A stretch of DNA of 11,007 nucleotides from an uncultured Clostridia bacterium (GTDB lineage: Bacteria; Bacillota; Clostridia; Oscillospirales; CAG-272). The notes beneath the pieces are model-generated. The model was not told where the DNA came from. It searched no databases and saw only the letters and a list, made by a program, of their open reading frames with translations. The translations under genes were made by a program, and so were the position numbers. How positions within the stretch are numbered: position 1 is the stretch's first letter; the number at the start of each line of letters is the position of its first letter. This document shows, piece by piece, positions 6,118-11,007 of this stretch. The stretch spans positions 1 through 11,007 of the forward strand of contig CAMZFG010000014.1 of assembly GCA_947306035.1 (NCBI GenBank), given 5' to 3'.

Positions 6118-6570
6118 ATGAGAAATAATCGATTTGAGATCTTCTCGACCTCCGTGTCGCAGCTGATCAAATCCGTGCAGAGCTTAAAAAGCAAAAAAAT
6201 GGCGCAGTACGGCCTCAAGGGCACCAACGCGCTGTGCCTGTGCCAGATCCTCGAGAGCGGTTCCGGCCTGACCGCCACCGAGCTTGCCAAACAGGGCGAG
6301 ATCGACAAAGCCCAGGTCTCCCGCTGCATGGCAGAACTGATCGAACGCAAATATGTGTATCGTGACGACCAGAACGGCCGCCGCTACAAGCAAAAATATC
6401 GCCTGACCCCCGAGGGCACGGCCGTCGCCACCGACATCAACGCCGTCGTGGGCAGCATTCAGGCCACCATTCGCAAAGACGTTACCCCCGAAGAGCTCGA
6501 TACGTTCTACCGCACCCTCTACAAACTGTGCGACAACTTTCACGAGCTGCTCGAAAAACAAAAACAGTAA
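6118..6570 (+). CDS. MarR-family transcriptional regulator
   Basis: A 150-residue cytoplasmic winged-helix protein. The dimerising N-terminal helix (residues 1-30) is followed by the wHTH core: LKGTNALCLCQILESGSGLTATELAKQ, then the recognition helix in EIDKAQVSRCMAELIERKYV and the wing (YRDDQNGRRYKQKYRLTPEG). The C-terminal helices (TPEELDTFYRTLYKLCDNFHELLEK) complete the dimer interface. Length is usual for MarR. The ATG at 6118 follows AAGGA with proper spacing; an in-frame ATG at 6046 lies inside the -10 box and cannot be used. It is monocistronic between its own promoter and a terminator, so its targets, other than perhaps itself, cannot be guessed from neighbours. Ligand unknown. Confidence 0.9.
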   Translation: MRNNRFEIFSTSVSQLIKSVQSLKSKKMAQYGLKGTNALCLCQILESGSGLTATELAKQGEIDKAQVSRCMAELIERKYVYRDDQNGRRYKQKYRLTPEGTAVATDINAVVGSIQATIRKDVTPEELDTFYRTLYKLCDNFHELLEKQKQ

Positions 6571-6581
6571 AACGCAAAACG

Positions 6582-6610
6582 AAAGCGGGAACATTTGTTC
6601 CCGCTTTTTT
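6582..6610 (+). terminator. Terminator between the MarR and lipoprotein genes, probably bidirectional
   Basis: AAAGCGGGAACA (6582-6593) and TGTTCCCGCTTT (6596-6607) pair across a 2-nt gap, followed by Ts to 6610. On the minus strand the same stem is followed by a T-rich run, so it can also end the convergent lipoprotein transcript, whose stop is at 6626. Confidence 0.93.
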
Positions 6611-6625
6611 GTATGGAAAGGGAAG

Positions 6626-8731
6626 TTACGCGACCGGCTCGCCCGCGGCGTCGACCTCGGCGTACACGCCGGCCGTCATTTTGTAGTAGGAGAGCGTGTC
6701 CGTCGTCGCGTCGTACAGCGCGATCTCATGTTTGCCGTAATTCGCCGTTTGGTTCGCGTATGCGGCGGTGTTGTTGTATTCCACGACGAAGTAGTCGTGC
6801 GCGGCGTTCAGCGCGATGCCCGCGTAGTCGGTGCTGCCCGCCTCCAGACGGTAAGCCGACATATCGACCAGTTCGCGGTAGAGCGCGTTGACGTCTGCTG
6901 CCGTGCTGCCGAAGATCAGGCACGCCATTTCCTGTGCGGCCACCGACTCGAACGTGGTGGACTGCCAGCCGGAAAGGTAAACGTCGGGGTTGTAGAAGAG
7001 AATGACCTCGGCCGCGATAGCGTTGTCCAGTTCAAGCAGGGTAAAGCCCTCGGCGTTCAGGCGTTCCATGGCCGTTTTGCGCACTTCGCAGCCCGCCGTG
7101 GGCCAGCCCGGATGCCCTTTGTAGTAGTAGACGTATTCGTCGCCGTAGAAGGTCATGGTCAGCTTCATAAAGCCGTAAAAATCATCGCCCTCCACGCTGT
7201 TGGCGGTGCCCAGCACCACCATGATCTTTTTGTTCGCGTCACGCGCGGCGGCAAACATGGTGTCGCTGAAGTGATACATGGATTTGAACGCCGTCTGCTC
7301 CTCTTCGGAGAGCGCCGCGAGCAGACCGTTGGTGTACAGCGAGCGCGGCAGCGCGCAGATGTCGGCGGCAAAATCCGCGTCTTTTTCGGTGATGGCGGCG
7401 AGGTTCTCACCCACGCGCAGGCGGTTGACCCACCAGGCCACGTTGCTTTGCGTGCGCGCGATGACGTAGGAATAGGAAGCGAGTATGGAGTAGTCGTCCT
7501 CGGCTTCGGCGGAGCACAGCGCGTGGATCTTGGCGGGATCGTAGCCGTGTTCGGCCGCGTCCGCTTTGACGGCCAGCCACTCGGCGGCCATGGCGTCGGC
7601 CTTGTCGGCGGGAGCCGTTTCGCTGCCGTAGGTCTGCACGAGGTAACCGGCGGTGCCCGTGCCGTCGGAGAGGAGCACGGCGCTCCAGCTGCCCTCGGGA
7701 ATGCCGTTGCCGATCAGAAATTCGACCAGTAGTTCGTCGTAGTTATCGACGATATAGAGATTGAAGTGCGAGGTGGGGTCGGCGGCGTACAGATCCGCGA
7801 TCCAGGCGGCGCAGCCCGTCCGCGCACCGTGAAAACTGCTGTCCGTAGTGGCGGCGGCGCGCGTCAGATAGGGCAGGGGGCGCGTGCCGTAGGTCAGATG
7901 ATCCCAGTCGTACTGGGCGCCGCGTTCGAGAAAAGTAAAGGTCGGCACGGTGCCGCCTGCCGTGATCTCTTTGAGCGAGAGGGAGTAGACCAGCACGGGG
8001 TACGTCGCGTTCAGATAAGCGATGTTATACGTGGGGGCGGTGACGGCGATCTCGCCGGCGGCCGCGGTAAAGGCGTTTTCGCCCGCGGTGCCCTTGACGC
8101 TGACGTTCCTGAAAATGCCGTAGGTGCCGAAGTCGACCGTGGCGGGCGCCTCTGACGGCGCGAACGAAAGCGTGGTCGTCATATCCGTCTCGCCGTTGAG
8201 CGCCGCTTTGATCTCCAGCGTTTGCACCTTCGGGTCGGGGCGTTCGACGGTCAAAGCCACGGCCGTGTCGCCGTCGTGGCTGTCGGATAGCACGACGTTC
8301 ATCAGCGAAGTGCCGCGAAGGGCGTTTTTGCCCACGGTAAAGGCGGTCGTCGTCACGCTGTCGTTGACAGAGAACACGGGCGTGCCGCCGACGGTCAGCG
8401 AGGTCAGCCGCACGCAGCCGTCAAAAGCGCTTTCGCCGAGCGTCGTGACGCTCGCGGGCAGGACGACCGAGGTGATGCGGGTGGCGGAAAAGGCGTTTGC
8501 GCCGATCTCGGTGACGGCGCGCCCTTCGTGCCGGGCAGGCACCGTGATCGCGCCGGCTTCTGCCGTGCCGATGTCGCTCACGCGGCAGCGTTCGTCGTCA
8601 ATGATCTCGTAGGCAAGGCCCGCGGTGCCGGCTTCTTCCGGGTCGGTCTCCTCTTTTTTGCCGCAGGCGCACAGCGCCAGCAAAAGGCAAAGAGCGAGAC
8701 AGAGCAGCGCAAGGATCTTTTTGGTATTCAT
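6626..8731 (-). CDS. Lipoprotein with leucine-rich block and GT80 sialyltransferase-like domain
   Basis: A 701-residue exported protein. It has a lipoprotein signal (MNTKKILALLC ... LCACGKK, lipid-bearing Cys23). A BspA-type (LRR_5) leucine-rich block follows at about 60-115 (VTEIGANAF, SVVLPASVTTLGESAFDGC), then a beta-rich stretch to ~232. From about 233 the sequence follows, by my recall, GT80 sialyltransferases: APTYNIAYLNATYP, FNLYIVDNYDELL, LLSDGTG (Asp356, at the place of the general base Asp141 of Pasteurella PmST1), LSEEEQTAF, VVLGTANSVEGDD, YYYKGHP (His540), IAAEV (Glu575) and QSTTF (Ser591/Thr592). Those would correspond to PmST1 His311, Glu338 and Ser355/356. About 90 extra residues close the protein. 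The ATG has GGAG 7 nt before it. It lies 43 nt after the DUF4349 gene, probably in the same operon. Enzymatic activity and acceptor are unproven. Confidence 0.72.
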   Translation of the reverse strand: MNTKKILALLCLALCLLLALCACGKKEETDPEEAGTAGLAYEIIDDERCRVSDIGTAEAGAITVPARHEGRAVTEIGANAFSATRITSVVLPASVTTLGESAFDGCVRLTSLTVGGTPVFSVNDSVTTTAFTVGKNALRGTSLMNVVLSDSHDGDTAVALTVERPDPKVQTLEIKAALNGETDMTTTLSFAPSEAPATVDFGTYGIFRNVSVKGTAGENAFTAAAGEIAVTAPTYNIAYLNATYPVLVYSLSLKEITAGGTVPTFTFLERGAQYDWDHLTYGTRPLPYLTRAAATTDSSFHGARTGCAAWIADLYAADPTSHFNLYIVDNYDELLVEFLIGNGIPEGSWSAVLLSDGTGTAGYLVQTYGSETAPADKADAMAAEWLAVKADAAEHGYDPAKIHALCSAEAEDDYSILASYSYVIARTQSNVAWWVNRLRVGENLAAITEKDADFAADICALPRSLYTNGLLAALSEEEQTAFKSMYHFSDTMFAAARDANKKIMVVLGTANSVEGDDFYGFMKLTMTFYGDEYVYYYKGHPGWPTAGCEVRKTAMERLNAEGFTLLELDNAIAAEVILFYNPDVYLSGWQSTTFESVAAQEMACLIFGSTAADVNALYRELVDMSAYRLEAGSTDYAGIALNAAHDYFVVEYNNTAAYANQTANYGKHEIALYDATTDTLSYYKMTAGVYAEVDAAGEPVA

Positions 8732-8774
8732 CTTTTTTCTCCGTTCTTTTTGATCGATCGTAAAGAGACCGGCG

Positions 8775-9662
8775 TCATTCGTCTTTGTGCGGCGGTTTCG
8801 CGTTTTTATGTTTGCGCCGCAGGATCAGGGTCACGGCCAGCGCCGCGCCGAGCAGCACCAGCAGAACAAGCAGGAAGGGCAGCGCGTAGATGAAAAAGAG
8901 AACGACGTTTGCAAAGAAAGTCCGAAAGCCCTGCCAACTCTCTCGGAACGCGTTGGCGACCCGTGCGCCGAAGCGCTCGGTCTCCGGCGAAAAGACGACC
9001 ACCTCGGAGAGGCGAACGGTCACGGTGGAGTAGGAGATGCGGTCGTCGTACAGGCGGATCTGCGCCTCGTAACTCTCGATATCCTGCGTCACGTCCGTCA
9101 ACTGCGCGCGAATGGCCAGCGCCTCGGCGGTGGTGGCGGCGTGCTCTAACATATCGTCAAGCGCCGCTTTCTCGGCGCGCAGCGTCGCAAGGCGCGCCTC
9201 GATGTCGTAGTAGCGGGCGCTGACGTCGTTCGACGAGACCGAAGAGGAAGTCACGTGCACGTTGTTCTCGACGTAGGCGAGAAACTCGTCCAGTTTTTCC
9301 GCGGGCACGCGCACCGTAAGGTTGGCGGTACGGCCGCCCTCTTCGTTGCCGGCGTAGACGTGGGCGTCCGAAATGTAGCCGCCCACCGCGTCGATCTTGC
9401 CCCGCAGCAGCGTCATGGCGTCGTCGTAGGACTTGGTCTCGGCGTTGACTTCGGCGGTGCGAATGATCTTCGGCGGCATGGCCGCGGCAGGGTCGGTCGG
9501 CTCACGCCCGGACGAGGCCTCTGTGCCGAACGCGGCGCCCGATTTGTTGGCGGGCGCGGAACCGGAACTGTCGCCGGCGTACTCTTTGCCATCGCCGCAG
9601 GCGCACAGCAGCAGCAACAGCGCCAGCAAAAGAACGCCGAAGCATATCCATCTTTTTTTCAT
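8775..9662 (-). CDS. DUF4349 domain lipoprotein
   Basis: A 295-residue envelope protein. The N-terminus is a lipoprotein signal (MKKRWICFGVLLLALLLLLCACGDG, lipid-bearing Cys22), followed by a Ser/Ala/Gly-rich linker to about residue 62. The DUF4349 domain follows (KIIRTAEVNAETKSYDDAM, VGGYISDAHVY, NLTVRVPAEKLDEFLAYV, SSNDVSARYYDIEARLATL). A coiled coil spans about 155-205, and after YSTVTVRLSE a transmembrane helix spans about 253-281 with a basic cytoplasmic end (RRKHKNAKPPHK). It would thus be anchored at both ends. AAAGGAG precedes the ATG. It starts 32 nt after valS and is followed by the second lipoprotein gene; no terminator or promoter is visible between them. The family's function is not established; a sensing or envelope role is inference. 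Confidence 0.88.
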   Translation of the reverse strand: MKKRWICFGVLLLALLLLLCACGDGKEYAGDSSGSAPANKSGAAFGTEASSGREPTDPAAAMPPKIIRTAEVNAETKSYDDAMTLLRGKIDAVGGYISDAHVYAGNEEGGRTANLTVRVPAEKLDEFLAYVENNVHVTSSSVSSNDVSARYYDIEARLATLRAEKAALDDMLEHAATTAEALAIRAQLTDVTQDIESYEAQIRLYDDRISYSTVTVRLSEVVVFSPETERFGARVANAFRESWQGFRTFFANVVLFFIYALPFLLVLLVLLGAALAVTLILRRKHKNAKPPHKDE

Positions 9663-9694
9663 AGCGGTCTCCTTTCGTCAAAGCACAGAGGGGG

Positions 9695-11007
9695 TCACTT
9701 CAATTTGGCAAGCGCCTCCGCCACGCCGGCGCGGTTCTCGCGCAGTTTTGCCAGTTTGGCGCGTTCGCCCTCCACCACGGCGGCGGGCGCTTTGGCCACA
9801 AAGCTCTCGTTGGCCAGTTTGCCCTCTGTCCGCGCAATGTCGCCGTCCAGTTTCTGCAGTTCGGCAGACAGGCGGGCTTTTTCTTTTTCGATATCGATGA
9901 TATCGGCCAGCGGCAGCAGCACGGTGGCGCAGTCGGTCACGATCTGCACCGCGTCGTCGGCCTTGATCTCGGCGGGGTCGAACTGCTCGGCCACCGACAG
10001 GGAAGAGGCGGAGCACAGCCGCAGGAAGAACGGTTCCGTCTCCGGCCCGAAGCTCTCCTTATAGCGGGTGGCGATATAGATTTTAGCGCGGCGCGACGGC
10101 GGCACGTTCATCTCGTTGCGGCGGGCGCGGATAGCGCGGATGGCGGCGATGACCCGTTCCATGTGCGTGGCCTCGTCGGCAAAATCCAGCGCGTCGTCGG
10201 GCGCGGGATACGCGTCGATCATAATGCTCTCGGCCGTGTGCGGCAGCGATTGATAGATCTCCTCGGTGATAAAGGGCATAAAGGGGTGCAGCAGTTTCAG
10301 CACGCCTGTCAGCACCGTCACCAGCACGTTCTGCGCCGTCAGGTTGCCTTTGGTGCCTTGCTCGTTCAGGCGGGATTTGCACAGCTCGATGTACCAGTCG
10401 CAGAACACGTCCCAGATAAAGTCGTAGAGGTTGGAGAGGGCCACGCCGATCTCGTAGCGGTCGAGGGACTGCCGCACGCTCGCCACGGTGCGGTTGTATT
10501 CGGTCAGGATCCACTTGTCCTCCACGGCAAGGTCGCCGGCGGGGGGCACGGCGGCTTTGTCAACGGTCAGGTTCATGCGCACAAAGCGCGCGGCGTTCCA
10601 GATTTTGTTGGCAAAGTTGCGCGCCGCCTCGATCTTTTCGTCGGAAAAGCGCATATCGTTGCCGGGCGAGTTGCCAGTCGCCAGCGCAAAGCGCAGCGCG
10701 TCCGCGCCGTATTTGTCGATGATCTGCAGCGGGTCGATGCCGTTGCCGAGCGATTTGGACATTTTGCGCCCCTGCGCGTCGCGCACGAGGCCGTGGATCA
10801 GCACCGTGTCAAACGGGATATCGTCGGTATAGGCCAGAGCGGAGAAGATCATGCGCGACACCCAGAAGGTGATGATGTCGTAGCCCGTCACCAGCGTGTT
10901 GGTGGGGTAGAAGTACGCAAGGTCTTCCGTCTTTTCGGGCCAGCCGAGCGTCGAGAACGGCCAGAGCGCCGAGGAGAACCAGGTGTCCAGCGTGTCGGGG
11001 TCCTGGC
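9695..11007 (-). CDS. valS: Valine--tRNA ligase, 5' end outside window
   Basis: Cytoplasmic class I aminoacyl-tRNA synthetase charging tRNA-Val. About 437 codons of the C-terminal half are present and run off the right edge. The incoming sequence reads DPDTLDTWFSSALWPFSTLG and YFYPTNTLVTGYDIITFWV. The KMSKS signature is intact at 10765-10751 (GRKMSKSLGNGIDP), followed by the anticodon-binding domain (FANKIWNAARFVRMN ... HPFMPFITEEIYQSLP) and the ValRS-specific C-terminal coiled coil (IDIEKEKARLSAELQKLDGDI to LKLK-type end). No frameshift is seen. The codon at 10891 is an internal GTG (valine), not a start. A T-box leader, if any, would lie beyond the window. Two lipoprotein genes follow at short distance on the same strand. 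Confidence 0.97.
   Translation of the reverse strand, partial: QDPDTLDTWFSSALWPFSTLGWPEKTEDLAYFYPTNTLVTGYDIITFWVSRMIFSALAYTDDIPFDTVLIHGLVRDAQGRKMSKSLGNGIDPLQIIDKYGADALRFALATGNSPGNDMRFSDEKIEAARNFANKIWNAARFVRMNLTVDKAAVPPAGDLAVEDKWILTEYNRTVASVRQSLDRYEIGVALSNLYDFIWDVFCDWYIELCKSRLNEQGTKGNLTAQNVLVTVLTGVLKLLHPFMPFITEEIYQSLPHTAESIMIDAYPAPDDALDFADEATHMERVIAAIRAIRARRNEMNVPPSRRAKIYIATRYKESFGPETEPFFLRLCSASSLSVAEQFDPAEIKADDAVQIVTDCATVLLPLADIIDIEKEKARLSAELQKLDGDIARTEGKLANESFVAKAPAAVVEGERAKLAKLRENRAGVAEALAKLK

Overview
The window looks like chromosome of a fairly GC-rich member of the Clostridia (Firmicutes), possibly an Oscillospiraceae-like gut organism. The evidence is a groES-groEL operon behind a CIRCE operator, strong AGGAGG-type ribosome binding sites, AT-rich intergenic regions with sigma-A promoters (TTGACA/TATAAT type), and the families DUF4364, DUF4349, AGCS and SigH-like sigma. 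Coding DNA is GC-rich while the gaps are AT-rich. No CRISPR array, insertion sequence, phage gene or rRNA/tRNA gene was found. The genus cannot be fixed from the sequence alone.

Left part (1-2829): the 5' two thirds of groEL and all of groES lie on the minus strand, with their promoter and CIRCE. Divergent from them is an AGCS-family sodium:alanine/glycine symporter. Its 3' end overlaps the 3' end of hom (homoserine dehydrogenase, minus strand) by 86 bp.

Middle (2744-6610): hom and a DUF4364 gene diverge from back-to-back promoters. A SigH-like sigma factor follows with its own promoter and a structured leader, then a small double zinc-ribbon protein ending in a clear terminator. Next is a MarR-type regulator with its own promoter, a 20-bp tandem repeat upstream and GC-rich palindromes in its leader, ending in a hairpin that probably terminates transcription from both sides.

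Right part (6626-11007, minus strand): valS (C-terminal part), a DUF4349 lipoprotein and a 701-residue lipoprotein are tightly spaced and probably co-transcribed. The last protein is the most unusual item. After a lipobox and a BspA-type leucine-rich block, its sequence follows the order of key residues of the GT80 family of bacterial sialyltransferases (SDG, KGHP, AEV, ST). It may therefore be a surface-anchored GT80-like enzyme or its non-catalytic descendant.

Besides that protein, the points most worth checking are regulatory: repeats and hairpins in front of the sigma-factor, MarR, hom and symporter genes, and the coding overlap between the symporter gene and hom.
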